In this document: positions 9,756 to 18,795 of the stretch, piece after piece | Position numbering within the stretch: the first letter of the stretch is position 1 | Layout: each line of letters begins with the position of its first letter | Assembly: GCA_001766655.1 (NCBI GenBank) | Contig: MJCC01000017.1 | Coordinates: 246,956 to 310,955 of the forward strand | Reading direction: 5' to 3' | Source of the DNA: Phytomonas francai | Taxonomy: Eukaryota; Euglenozoa; Kinetoplastea; Trypanosomatida; Trypanosomatidae | DNA length: 64,000 nt | Program-made: the position numbers and the translations under genes | The notes under the pieces: generated by a model | Database searches by the model: none | Seen by the model: only the letters and a program-made list of their open reading frames with translations | Told to the model about the DNA's origin: nothing

Positions 9756-10310
9756 ATGCCGGAGCTGCATATTATTGGTGAGATTGCAAGTGGACATGAC
9801 TTTGGCGGTCAGAGCTGCTTCTGTATGTTCGAGTTCGTTGCCGGTGACCAGTGGCGTGCGGTGGAGGGCCATACACGCGGCTGCACACATATTATGTCTG
9901 AGGGCGACGCCGGTATCACGTGGAGCTTCCCAATTGACCTTCATTACTCCTTTACAAGTGTGCAGGGGTGGCCGAAGATTGCGTTTCAGGTGTGGAAAAT
10001 GGACTCTTACGGCCGAAGGGATTTGGCGGGCTACGGCGTCGCCTACGTACCGACGCCGAATGGCAATAGAGAAGAGGAAGTGGAGGTCGCGACTTGGAAG
10101 CCGGTGGCGTGGCATCCAAACTTCTTTGTGCGCTTGTACAACAGCGTTCGAATAGCCCTAATGGGTGGTAACCCGGTCTTGCGGGATAATTATCTAATTC
10201 ATACCAACGATCAACGCATGCAGTTGCACACATGTGGTAGTGGTGTGATTCGTCTGCAGCTAAATGTCATTTCTAGAGGTATGAAGCAAGCTGGTTTGCT
10301 CTGCAAGTAG
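9756..10310 (+). CDS. B9D2: B9 domain-containing protein 2, ciliary transition zone
   Basis: 184 residues, close to human B9D2 (175). B9D2 forms the B9 module with B9D1 and MKS1 in the Meckel syndrome complex at the ciliary transition zone. The whole protein is the B9 (C2-like) domain: PELHIIGEIASG at the start, the SFPIDLHYSF strand, QGWPKIAFQVWKMDSYGRRD, LAGYGVAYVPTPNG, TWKPVAW, and the C-terminal LHTCGSGVIRLQLNVISRG. All these blocks occur in the same order in animal B9D2. The start at 9756 sits 12 bases after a strong acceptor. It supports a flagellate organism. B9D1 and MKS1 are not in the window. Confidence 0.95.
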   Translation: MPELHIIGEIASGHDFGGQSCFCMFEFVAGDQWRAVEGHTRGCTHIMSEGDAGITWSFPIDLHYSFTSVQGWPKIAFQVWKMDSYGRRDLAGYGVAYVPTPNGNREEEVEVATWKPVAWHPNFFVRLYNSVRIALMGGNPVLRDNYLIHTNDQRMQLHTCGSGVIRLQLNVISRGMKQAGLLCK

Positions 10311-10791
10311 GGTATTTTTCACGAACCCCTTTTTGTGTGTTTTAGATTCGTTCATCGCATGCGCTTGCGATGGTTACATTATTTATTAAGAGCCTCCTCT
10401 TTGCTGCCGTGAGAAGCATTGCCTATGTCTTTTTCCTCTTTCCTCTTTCTGAGCATAGGGGGGGGGGGAGGGGGGAGTTGGTGCTAGGAAAAAGGGCGAC
10501 GTTATCGTTGTCAGCATTGCGCGATAGTTGCACCAGTCCATTACACCATCAATAATAGCAAATAATAGCACTGTGGCTTTTCTTTTATAGCGACTATTCG
10601 CACATTCATTGATTTCATCTTCGGTTTCTCTGCTTCTTCTATAGTACTCCTCGAAAAGGATTTTTTATTTTCGCTGAGTGCAATCTTCAAAACTAAAATA
10701 GGATCCCTAGATATAGATATATCAGTCGTGGAAGTGTATCAGTCATTGAGGGAGGGAGGTAGATCGAAACAGGAAGAGGTGCGCCTTTTTA
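10311..10791. other. Intergenic region, 481 bp
   Basis: Contains an 11-base G run (10458-10468) followed by another G6, and T-rich stretches. Open frames on either strand are short. A TAGATATAGATATATC simple-sequence patch lies near 10709. Confidence 0.55.
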
Positions 10792-13700
10792 ATGTGGGGA
10801 GGCGTAGACTTCTTCGTTTCCATAGACGTTCTCCTTTCGTTTGGACGTGTTGATGACAATTTGCTCGAGGGTCGTCCTGGCAAGCCGCAACAGCGATCAT
10901 TTCGGCAAGACGGCAGGGTTATGGTGGTGACTTCTTTTCCCAATGCCTCTTTTTTCCTAGAAACACTAAAGGGTACCGGTAACCGTGTCTACGTGTTGAG
11001 TGAGTGGGCTACTGATAAAACGACAGAGCTGCTTCACCTCTTTGGATGGCAGGATGTTGTGAACGATGTGCGTTGTTTGACGTCAATCCCAGGCGCAAAC
11101 CGCTCCAACAGAGGGAGACATTACACATTAGTAAACGTGGGCTGCGAACCGCTTCGGTATTCGAGCTCGGTTTTGTTAGTTCGAGATTTATCGAGTTGGA
11201 GTCCTTTGCTAGCCTCACAACTCGTGTTAGTGAACCACGACAAGGAGGTCTTCTCTTCTCCGAGCGAGGGTCCTCTTCCGTCTGTGGTTTCCTCAATGGA
11301 ACTTCTTTACGCCCTTTGCCATTGCATCACCCTGGCGGAGTGGCGTGTGCGGTATCCAGGAACTTCCATCGCGGCCTGCACCGCGCTCTCCACCTCGACG
11401 TTGCTTTCCTTTTGTCGTTTCTTCATCCCGGCGGAGCAAATGCAGTGTGAGATGGTCCTCCAGCTGAGCGCGCACGGCGCGACGTTAGTGAGCGACGGCG
11501 CCAGCGCCACGCACATCATAACCGACCTCTGCGAGCCGCTCCCGCCGAGGGGCTCATCCGGATCGTCCTCACCGGGGACCTCCTCCGCGACGTCTTCGCC
11601 CGTGTCGTCGTCTTCGGTCTCAAACGCGTCGTTCTCGTCGTCCTCGTCGGACTCCGCGTCTTCGGAAGAAGGGGGCGGGGAGGAGGGGGAGTCGTTCGCC
11701 CGCGCGGGCGCGCAGGCGAAGGCCGCGGCGCCCTCGCCCTCCCCCCCGCCCACCCCCTACCCACAGTGCGAGCGGGTCACGAGGGGGTGGGTGCGGGATT
11801 GCTGTAGTGCGCTCCGCCTGCTCCCGCCGCCCGTCGACGCGGCCGCGGGCGAGGCCGTGGCCGCCGCCATGCGCACCGCGGGGGTCCTTCTGTCCATCCT
11901 CCTCCCGCCCGAGGACGCCAGGCCGCTCTCCTTGGAGCACTTTGTGAGCATCGCGAAGACCTACCACTTCGAGACGGATTTCCTCCTTGCGGACTCGCTC
12001 GCGGAGATGCAGGAGCGGCTCCTCGCGCTCTTCAGGGGCGTGCTGCGCGTGCGGCTCGTCGTCGCGGAGGAGCGCCGGCCCGCGCGGGGGCCGGCAGGGG
12101 CCCGCGCGGAGCTGCCGAAGAAGCAGGCGCTCGTTTTATGCCGCTACGAGCGGAAGCGGGACCGCGAGGCCGTCGCGACCCACCTCCGCCTGCTCGCCCT
12201 GCAGTTCGGCTACTCGATCGAGAACCTCACGCGCGAGCGCCGCCTCGCCTCGAGCGCCGACGCCGGCACGCAGACGGCCGCGCCGCGCTTCGCCCACGCC
12301 GGCGTCGGCACGGACCCCTCCGATGCCGGGCCGAGGGGGGCCAAGGGCGAGGTCGCGCCAAGCCGCGAGAGGGATGAGGGGGTCAAGCCCGAGAGCCATC
12401 CGGAGACCCTGGCGGACTCGGAGAGTGTCGACGCCGAGGAATGGAGACACCAGCTCAAGAATCCGGAGGGCAAGCTTCTCAAATCGAAGGATGCCTCCTC
12501 GGAGGATGCGAAGCAGGAGGCTGGTGTGGACAGGGATGATGCCAGCTCAAAAGAGCACGGCGATGGGAGCACGAGGGAGGCTGACCCAAGCGCTTTTAGC
12601 CCGACCGCGTGGGCGTCCACGCCGGCGTACCATCTTTCCGGCTCCTCGACCGCGACCCACCCCCCGCCCACGCAGGATTTCCCCGCCTTCCCCCTCCCTG
12701 TCGCCGCCCCACACGCCGCGGGTGGGGGCACCATCTTTACCGCCCCCCCTCCCTTTCCCTCGGGGAAAACCTTTAGCGCGCACGCCGCCGCGTCCTCGTC
12801 CGCGGGGTCCATCTTCGCGGCGCCGCCGCCCGGTTTGGCCTCGACGAGCTACGCCGTTTCCGAGCTTCCGCAGGGTCGGCGCTCGACGACAGCGGCGCCG
12901 CGCGGGTCGATCTTCCCGATGCCGGAAAACTTCCCCCCGCCGACGGCCGAGCCGCCGGGCGCCCCGCCCGAGACGGCTTCCGCCGTCTGCGATATCCCGA
13001 CTTTCAACCTCAGCTTCCCGAAGCAGATCGACCTGCTGCGGTTTCTCAAGTCCATGCCGCTCTTCTCCACGGACGACAGGACCTACCTGAGGGTGCACCC
13101 CTCCGGCATCCACTGCGTCTTCGCGAGCGCGAAGGAGGCCGAGAACTTCGCCCGGCTCCAGTACATTTTGCACGACGGGGTCTGCCACCCGATCTTCCCC
13201 GTCCGCGACGCCCCGCCGAGGTCGGGCCCGCCGACGTGGAAGCCCCTCCCGGAGCTCGCGGAGGTGAACGGGGAGCCCGCGGATCCGCAGGAGCCCCAGG
13301 CCCCGCGAGAGCCCAAGGCCTCGAAGGAGTCGAAGGCGCCGAAGGAGGCCGCCCCCCCCGAGCCCGCCGAGCCCGCCTGGGAGGACCGCCGCGAGGGCCG
13401 CCCGCGCAAGGACCGCGCGCACGGGAAGGGCGGCGAGGACGACAAGGGCGAGCGCGAGGGCTCCTCGTCGTCGTCCCGCTATCGCGAGAAGACGCGGAAG
13501 GACGACGCGCGGGAGCACAGGGACGGCCGCCGACACGCCCGCCACCACCACCGCCGCTACGAGGAGCGCTTTCCGCCACAGAACAGCGGGGCCGAGTATG
13601 GCTCGTATCGCTCGAACAGCGACAATGGCAGCAAGAAAAGCGACAGCCAGAGAGATGAAAAGTCGGAGGCGAAGATGCCGCACAAGCGGCAGCGGGTGAA

Positions 13701-13797
13701 TGATCCTACACGGGACTCGAGGCGCGATAATCGGTTGGAGCGACATCAAGAAAAATCCAAAGATGCGTTTGAAAAAAAGAGAAGACGCAACGAATGA
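10792..13797 (+). CDS. FCP1-like protein: degenerate HAD domain plus BRCT, long disordered tail
   Basis: 1001 residues. FCP1 phosphatases dephosphorylate the RNA polymerase II tail and combine a DxDxT-type HAD domain with a BRCT domain. Here residues 5-20 (VDFFVSIDVLL) sit where the catalytic strand should be, but the first Asp of DxD is Ser and the Thr is Leu. Residues 50-100 match the HAD cap region (FLETLKGTGNRVYVLSEW), and 126-155 match the FCP1 DDR...W...L..V segment, again without the paired Asp. An LLYALCHCI stretch precedes a BRCT domain (about 203-345) split by a Ser/Gly/Glu-rich insert, with ATHIIT and VTRGWVRDC as its hallmarks. A compact segment near 740-810 (FNLSFPKQIDLLRFL) has no known match, and the tail is Arg/Asp/His-rich. 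The domain order supports FCP1; activity looks lost. Confidence 0.6.
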   Translation: MWGGVDFFVSIDVLLSFGRVDDNLLEGRPGKPQQRSFRQDGRVMVVTSFPNASFFLETLKGTGNRVYVLSEWATDKTTELLHLFGWQDVVNDVRCLTSIPGANRSNRGRHYTLVNVGCEPLRYSSSVLLVRDLSSWSPLLASQLVLVNHDKEVFSSPSEGPLPSVVSSMELLYALCHCITLAEWRVRYPGTSIAACTALSTSTLLSFCRFFIPAEQMQCEMVLQLSAHGATLVSDGASATHIITDLCEPLPPRGSSGSSSPGTSSATSSPVSSSSVSNASFSSSSSDSASSEEGGGEEGESFARAGAQAKAAAPSPSPPPTPYPQCERVTRGWVRDCCSALRLLPPPVDAAAGEAVAAAMRTAGVLLSILLPPEDARPLSLEHFVSIAKTYHFETDFLLADSLAEMQERLLALFRGVLRVRLVVAEERRPARGPAGARAELPKKQALVLCRYERKRDREAVATHLRLLALQFGYSIENLTRERRLASSADAGTQTAAPRFAHAGVGTDPSDAGPRGAKGEVAPSRERDEGVKPESHPETLADSESVDAEEWRHQLKNPEGKLLKSKDASSEDAKQEAGVDRDDASSKEHGDGSTREADPSAFSPTAWASTPAYHLSGSSTATHPPPTQDFPAFPLPVAAPHAAGGGTIFTAPPPFPSGKTFSAHAAASSSAGSIFAAPPPGLASTSYAVSELPQGRRSTTAAPRGSIFPMPENFPPPTAEPPGAPPETASAVCDIPTFNLSFPKQIDLLRFLKSMPLFSTDDRTYLRVHPSGIHCVFASAKEAENFARLQYILHDGVCHPIFPVRDAPPRSGPPTWKPLPELAEVNGEPADPQEPQAPREPKASKESKAPKEAAPPEPAEPAWEDRREGRPRKDRAHGKGGEDDKGEREGSSSSSRYREKTRKDDAREHRDGRRHARHHHRRYEERFPPQNSGAEYGSYRSNSDNGSKKSDSQRDEKSEAKMPHKRQRVNDPTRDSRRDNRLERHQEKSKDAFEKKRRRNE

Positions 13798-14248
13798 TGG
13801 GTATATGGGGACCCCTAAACCCCTCCTTCTGTCTATTCTTCTTCTTTTTTTTGTGTCGTTATTGTGCATGCAGTGCACCGGTTTTGTTTTAACGGATCAT
13901 GGCATTGTGGTTATGCTCTTGAGAATATTGCAATTATTGGTTCCGTCTAATACTGCGCAGGATTTGTTCTGTCATTTCACTAAAGCAGCTTTATAAGGTA
14001 CTAAAGATAAGTGTTTAAAGTTTACAACAGAATTAAAAGGAAGAAGCAGTAACATACGTGTCGTAGTGCTGATTGGTGTGGACACTTATTCTTTTTTCAA
14101 AGAAGTAGATACTTTCATTCAATTGATTTTTTTTTTGTTACTATTTCTACTTCTACGTGGGCTCTTTCCCATTGGAATTTGTTTCGTAATATATATATAT
14201 ATATAGTAAAATAGCCATAGCATCACAAAGAAACTCAAGTTTGTAGAA
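13798..14248. other. Intergenic region, 451 bp
   Basis: AT-rich. It holds a T10 tract (near 14127) followed by pyrimidine-rich sequence and a (TA)n run at about 14189-14207. Several AGs lie within 30 bases of the next ATG. No coding frame. Confidence 0.5.
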
Positions 14249-14578
14249 ATGGCAGAGCCAGAGCCGTGTGAACCCCATTCGGACGAGCCCACTAACGTTG
14301 ATGCAGATGAGTCCGTGCAGGGATTGGGTAACACTGGCTCAGCACTCGGCGCAGAAGAAGACCTAGACGCGTCTCTTGAGACTTCAGGTGGGTTTACGTG
14401 GCATGAAAAGCGTGGTTGCCTTATCGTGTCTGGTGTTGTTCTCTTGCAGGAGGTAGATCATGATGGATTTCGCTGCGTTCTTGCGCTTTCTGCGTTAACT
14501 GCTCTGGTAGTAGAAAGCATGGGTGGCTTGTGTACACTTCAACATCTCTTTCGTGATGTGAGAAAAAGATGGATCTAA
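14249..14578 (+). CDS. Small acidic protein, unknown
   Basis: 109 residues from an ATG preceded by TTTGTAGAA. The N-terminal 47 residues are acidic and Gly/Ser-rich (PEPCEPHSDEPTNVDADE). The C-terminal half has a hydrophobic stretch (CLIVSGVVLLQEV, then VLALSALTALVVESM) and ends in a basic RDVRKRWI. This could be one membrane-associated helix or a small folded domain. No family is recognised. It lies between the FCP1-like gene and DPH6. Coding status is supported by the start context and by the lack of a better frame. Confidence 0.5.
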   Translation: MAEPEPCEPHSDEPTNVDADESVQGLGNTGSALGAEEDLDASLETSGGFTWHEKRGCLIVSGVVLLQEVDHDGFRCVLALSALTALVVESMGGLCTLQHLFRDVRKRWI

Positions 14579-14823
14579 TGCGCCATAACCGGTTGAGGTG
14601 GGGAAGGACCCGTCTTTCTCACGGCGCTTGAATAGCGCGTGTGGACATGGTGCGATCGGTTTCATGCTAAATTTCGATAATTTCCAATGTACATCTTCGT
14701 TTGTTCTGCCTGGTCTGCGATGTTGGAAAAGTGTTTGACTTCTCACCCCCCCTCCCCCCTTTACTTCTTTCCTTCTTTCTTTCTGTTGGCTACCCTGCCT
14801 TTTGTTCTCGCACCACTGCGCTT

Positions 14824-14825
14824 AG
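14824..14825 (+). promoter_or_regulatory. Predicted trans-splice acceptor AG
   Basis: A pyrimidine-dominated region of about 80 bases (C7, TCCCCCC, TTTCTTTCTTTCTG) ends in CGCTTAG, 40 bases before the DPH6 ATG. It places the start at 14866 and rules out the in-frame codons upstream. Confidence 0.6.
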
Positions 14826-14865
14826 TTTTCCTATCCATTCCCTCCCCATCCTTCGGCTTAAATCA

Positions 14866-16626
14866 ATGAAGACCGTGGCCCTCCTCTCCGGCGGCAAGGA
14901 CAGCGTCCTGTCCGTGTTGTTGGCGATGCGGCATGGGCACACCCCTGTGGTTATCGCCAACATGGCGCCTGGGGAGGGCGCGCACGAGGTCGACTCGTAC
15001 ATGTACCAAACGGTCGGCCACGAGGCGATCGAGGACCTCGCGCGGTGCCTCGAACTGCCCCTCCGCCGCTCAACGGTATCGCGCGGCCAGGCAAAGGACC
15101 AGTCCCTGCTCTACACCGACGCCCCTTGCGAGGCGGACGAGGTCGAGGCCCTATACCGCCTTCTCCAGGCCATCCTGGTGGAGTTTCCCGACGTGCGCGG
15201 GGTCACGAGCGGGGCGATCTTGTCGAACTACCAGCGGAATCGCGTGGAGTGCGTCTGCCGGAGGCTGGGCCTCATCTCGCTGGCCTACCTCTGGCGTCAA
15301 AAGGCCGAGGACGTGCTGGACATGACGGTGTCCCTACGTATGCGGGCTATTGTGGTCAAGACAGCCTCGATTGGGCTCGATCCGCGGGTGATCGTCGGAA
15401 GGACACTGGCCGAGGTTCGCCCAACACTCGAAAAGGTAGCAAGCGAGTATGGAACGCACATGGCCGGTGAGGGAGGTGAGTTTGAGACCTTGGTGCTCGA
15501 TTGTCCCCTCTACAAGACCCACTGCTTGCGTGTAAAAGAGCAGAGATTGGTGATGGTGGACTCGAACGAGTATGCCCCATCTGCCCATGCCGTGCTCCGT
15601 CTTGAGCGAGTGGAAAAGACGGAGGAGGAAAGGCGCGCCGATGCGGAGGTGCTTGACAGGTTGCTCAACGGCGAGATTTCCTTTCCCTCCGATCGCACGG
15701 CCTTTTTCATGCGTGTTGTGGAAAGCGTTCTCCCTGCGTGGGACCGCGTAAAGCCTGCTGTCCTAACACATGCCCCCCGTCTCGACGGTGACATCGACAC
15801 GTACTGGGATAAATCCTCCTATCAGCTATTTTTGACATCCCTTGCCCCCCTAACCACAATTGCGGAGGTGCAACGTGTTGTAAACGAGCTTCTAGGCGGT
15901 GTCCGCGCTTGGCTAGGGGATGACAAAGTTTTGGTCCACTTAATCGCATGCCTTCCCCATCTCACCGAGTTTGAAAGGGCATTTCGAGTGGCCTACGAGG
16001 CCGCCACCTCGCCGATCGCGCCGCCTTGCTTTACGATGTGGGGAATTGGCAGTGGGACCGGGAGTGCGGGTCCGTGTGTAGGGGTGCTTGCCGCGCCTAG
16101 GCCTGGTCCAGATGCGCACGCGGTTAGTCCGGATCTCGTGCACGCGCAGAGCCGTAGCAGTTGGGCTGCCGGGTGTGAAGGGCCGTACGCTCAGGCGCGT
16201 CGCGTAGCTTGGCCGGATGGATCTTCTCGAGTGATGACGGGCGGGGTCTCAGGGCTCGTTCCGGAGTCGTGGGCGCTTGCCGGAGCGTCGGACCTTGTTG
16301 GAAGCTTCGCTGGCGGTGCTGGTGCGCGCGCCGTGACTACTGAGACGAAGAATTGGATCGCACAATTCGTTTATGCGGTTTGGAATGCCGCCGCGTACGG
16401 ATCGATTTTCGGAAAAAATCTGTGCGAGTGCACTCACGTGACAGTTTATGTGTCCACCGAAGCCGCCGAGGAGGTCGATGTTGCCTCTTTGGTTTCTGCT
16501 TTGTGGGTGTGTTGCTCGGGGAAGGAGTGGGAGAAGGTGGAGGGGCGCGTTTTCGTAGTGGCGGCATTACCTCAAAATGCTGCGGTACAGATTTCGTTGG
16601 AATGGCGTGATGAAGCGAGCGCGTGA
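14866..16626 (+). CDS. DPH6: Diphthine--ammonia ligase with RidA-like C-terminal domains
   Basis: 586 residues. DPH6 performs the last step of diphthamide synthesis on elongation factor 2: ATP-dependent amidation of diphthine. The N-terminal 225 residues are the adenine-nucleotide alpha-hydrolase (PP-loop) domain. They contain the SGGKDS loop at 8-13, the VTSGAILSNYQR motif, and GEGGEFETLVLDCP, which are diagnostic for this family. Two RidA/YjgF-like domains follow (about 320-420 and 500-586), the same fusion as in yeast Dph6; the human protein has only the first domain. A Gly/Ala-rich linker separates the two. The start at 14866 follows the acceptor at 14824-14825. The first 470 bases are very GC-rich; the rest is less so. 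Confidence 0.95.
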   Translation: MKTVALLSGGKDSVLSVLLAMRHGHTPVVIANMAPGEGAHEVDSYMYQTVGHEAIEDLARCLELPLRRSTVSRGQAKDQSLLYTDAPCEADEVEALYRLLQAILVEFPDVRGVTSGAILSNYQRNRVECVCRRLGLISLAYLWRQKAEDVLDMTVSLRMRAIVVKTASIGLDPRVIVGRTLAEVRPTLEKVASEYGTHMAGEGGEFETLVLDCPLYKTHCLRVKEQRLVMVDSNEYAPSAHAVLRLERVEKTEEERRADAEVLDRLLNGEISFPSDRTAFFMRVVESVLPAWDRVKPAVLTHAPRLDGDIDTYWDKSSYQLFLTSLAPLTTIAEVQRVVNELLGGVRAWLGDDKVLVHLIACLPHLTEFERAFRVAYEAATSPIAPPCFTMWGIGSGTGSAGPCVGVLAAPRPGPDAHAVSPDLVHAQSRSSWAAGCEGPYAQARRVAWPDGSSRVMTGGVSGLVPESWALAGASDLVGSFAGGAGARAVTTETKNWIAQFVYAVWNAAAYGSIFGKNLCECTHVTVYVSTEAAEEVDVASLVSALWVCCSGKEWEKVEGRVFVVAALPQNAAVQISLEWRDEASA

Positions 16627-16829
16627 AATAGCCCACATAAACTCTAAGGCAACTGTTTACTCTTTTTTTTTCATCAAATTGACGATGCACCCAAAGAGCC
16701 TTGGGCATACTCGCGTTATTTGAGATTTCAGCATTACACTCTAATCTATCACACCGTTATTTTGGCATTTCTTTTCTTTAAAACATTCCTGATGGATCAC
16801 ATATGATGCTCTTTTAAGGTCAAATTATC

Positions 16830-16863
<34 letters not shown>

Positions 16864-17264
16864 ATACGGTCTAAATAATCACTTCTCCTTAAACTTCCAA
16901 TGGTTCCTTGATCTCAAAATAAACAGAGAAGGATATGATATGATGATTTTCCTCAAAAGTTCTCAAGAAGGCGCTTTCACCGCTCTTCCTTCTCCCTGAG
17001 AGGCGATCACTTCTCAGAAAAGAGGTTTATCTTTTATCAAGCCGAAGCATCTTTCTTTTCCACGCTTTCATTTTTTCAAAAAGACCTGGGATTCGCATCT
17101 TAAAGAGAAAATAAATCTGAACGTAAAGCTTCGGTAGCTTTTTTTTTGCATCCTTAGGTAAGTCGACCTTCAAGACGTAAAGTGTGGAAATAGGTACAGT
17201 AGAAGAAATCACCTTGGTGTTCTAAACTCGACTAGCGACTTCTCATTCAATTTTACCGCCATCC
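16627..17264. other. Intergenic region, 638 bp with (TG)n
   Basis: AT-rich, with a T9 tract soon after the DPH6 stop and a (TG)n microsatellite at 16832-16861. Just before the next gene the sequence is TTCTCATTCAATTTTACCGCC. I see no RNA gene or coding frame. Confidence 0.55.
16832..16861 (+). repeat. (TG)n microsatellite
   Basis: About 15 uninterrupted TG units between DPH6 and the RRM gene, followed directly by ATAATA. Confidence 0.9.
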
Positions 17265-18056
17265 GTGATGTTCAATTCTACATCACCGTGCGTCTATGTC
17301 AATGGCTCAAAGTTTCCTTTACTCGAGGATCTTCGCTTTGCGCTGTATCATTACTTCCCTGAAGGGACGGTCCTGTTCGATCCGAGCTACTTCCCACCAA
17401 TGCGTGTGCCCTTGGGCACGGCCCCGGACAACTTGGGCGTTACGCTGCGCAAACTGCTCCCCTTTGGCTGCTATGAGGCGTACCACGAGGACCCGACCAC
17501 GGGCGCCCTGCACCGGAGGTCGACGAAGTACGCCTGCCTGTACGTCAGCGACCTTCCCCCCACCACGACCCCCGAGGTGCTCGGTCGTTTCTTCGAAAAT
17601 TACGGCCTGGTGAAGGAGGTGAATGTGTTTAGCGGGCGGGACAGCCCCTGCAACGGCCGTGGCTGGGTCGTCTTCGAGGACCCCGGCAACTATCTCCTGG
17701 TCCCCCGCCACCTCGAGTTCCTCACGGGCTGCATCGTGCACACCGAGCTGAGCGACCGGGCGCCGGCCAGGCAGCGCCCCCCTGCCCCCCTCGTGCTCCC
17801 CCTCCCGCGCAGCCTGACGCCCGCCGCGGCGGCCGCGGCCCAACCTCCGCAGGGTGCCCCGAGCCCCTCCCCCCCNCCCCCCCCCTCCCCGGCCGCCGCG
17901 CGCAGGCCGGGCCGCGCCCCGCCTCCCCCGACGAGGGCCCCACGCTGTCCAAACCCCGGCGGGGCGCGGCCACGCGTCCGGTGTCGTAGCGGGCGCGGGT
18001 TCACACGGTTTCAGGTCTGGGCGTGTTGTAGGGGACCATCGGGGACCCCTTTTTAG
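17265..18056 (+). CDS. RRM-domain RNA-binding protein, C-terminus uncertain
   Basis: The N-terminal 85 residues (SKFPLLEDLRFALYHYFPEG onward) are unlike known domains. An RRM spans about 87-165, with an RNP2-like ACLYVSDLP and an RNP1-like GRGWVVFED, then a Pro/Ala-rich tail. An ambiguous base (n) at 17876 lies in a long C run inside the tail. In the printed frame the protein reads to 18056 with an odd Cys/Arg-rich end. A one-base length error would move it to the frame ending at TAG 17987-17989, whose end (ASPDEGPTLSKPRRGAATRP) looks more natural and coincides with the end of the GC-rich block. I therefore trust the sequence only to about 17875. It probably acts in mRNA metabolism, the usual role of the many trypanosomatid RRM proteins. 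Confidence 0.72.
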   Translation: MMFNSTSPCVYVNGSKFPLLEDLRFALYHYFPEGTVLFDPSYFPPMRVPLGTAPDNLGVTLRKLLPFGCYEAYHEDPTTGALHRRSTKYACLYVSDLPPTTTPEVLGRFFENYGLVKEVNVFSGRDSPCNGRGWVVFEDPGNYLLVPRHLEFLTGCIVHTELSDRAPARQRPPAPLVLPLPRSLTPAAAAAAQPPQGAPSPSPXPPPSPAAARRPGRAPPPPTRAPRCPNPGGARPRVRCRSGRGFTRFQVWACCRGPSGTPF

Positions 18057-18112
18057 GGGTTGCCGCCTTTCGATCTCCCTTTTCCCTTTCTAAAGGTGCA
18101 GTGCCCATCGGA

Positions 18113-18262
18113 ATGAACACGCTAGTCGTCGTCACCCCACTAGGACGGCTGGCCGCTGTCACAACGTGTGGGCTTCACGTCTTGGGATCCAACCCACGCG
18201 AGATCTCGGGCTATCGTATAGGAACGCTCAAATGGGGAGTTTTAACGCTGTTTCTGAACTGA
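18113..18262 (+). CDS. Possible 49-residue microprotein
   Basis: An ATG at 18113 opens a 49-codon frame (start MNTLVVVTPLGRLAAV, end GVLTLFLN, stop TGA). It follows a strong pyrimidine tract (CCTTTCGATCTCCCTTTTCCCTTTC) with AG at 18094-18095 and again at 18100-18101. The peptide is mildly hydrophobic and matches nothing I know. It could equally be non-coding trailer of the RRM gene. Confidence 0.25.
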   Translation: MNTLVVVTPLGRLAAVTTCGLHVLGSNPREISGYRIGTLKWGVLTLFLN

Positions 18263-18795
18263 GAGGGATGAGTGGGGTGAAATAAAGGGAAAACTTGAGA
18301 ACATGTGCAGGAGAGAGATCGCGTTCTCTCCTCCCTTCCTCCCTCCCCCTACTAATTCGACCTAATTTCTTCCACTGTTTTATCCTTGTTCTGTCCCAGA
18401 TAATTGTGTGTGTATAGGTGTAAATTACTATGCGTTTATATGGGAGATCTTGTAACGGCTTGCGGAGCTCATACCCAATCCTTGAATAATTTTAATAAGA
18501 AAACAAAGAGTTCCGAATTCAAAATACCATCGCATTCTCCACCATTTTTTTTACCGAAATTTGTTTTGTTAGATATGCTCTAAAAGTCATTCATATAGAT
18601 TGTTTCGGCTCAACAAACCGTATAACCTTTCATCTTCCGGATTTGCTCCCAAGAGAAGGAAAAAAGGCATGGATCCCATCTTGTGATCTTTCTATAAATT
18701 GCGCATTCCTTTTCGCTCATTTAACATCCGGATAGAGTAGATTTCATAATTGTAATACTCAAAATTCATCTCCCTAGGTTCATTACAATCATCTA
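18263..18795. other. Intergenic region, 533 bp
   Basis: AT-rich with pyrimidine patches. The likely acceptor for the following frame is AG 18776-18777 (TTCATCTCCCTAG). Nothing else is seen. Confidence 0.5.
18776..18777 (+). promoter_or_regulatory. Predicted trans-splice acceptor AG
   Basis: AAAATTCATCTCCCTAG lies 18 bases before the ATG at 18796, so the interrupted gene still has an apparent mRNA 5' end signal. Confidence 0.4.

Noticed and set aside
12547..13878. 443-codon open frame on the minus strand
   Set aside because: It is the antisense of the GC-rich part of the FCP1-like gene. High GC removes stops from all frames, and the protein is Arg/Ala/Leu-biased with no domain.
14701..14865. 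In-frame N-terminal extension of DPH6
   Set aside because: Non-ATG start, T/C-rich sequence that is the acceptor tract itself, and the family starts at the ATG of 14866.
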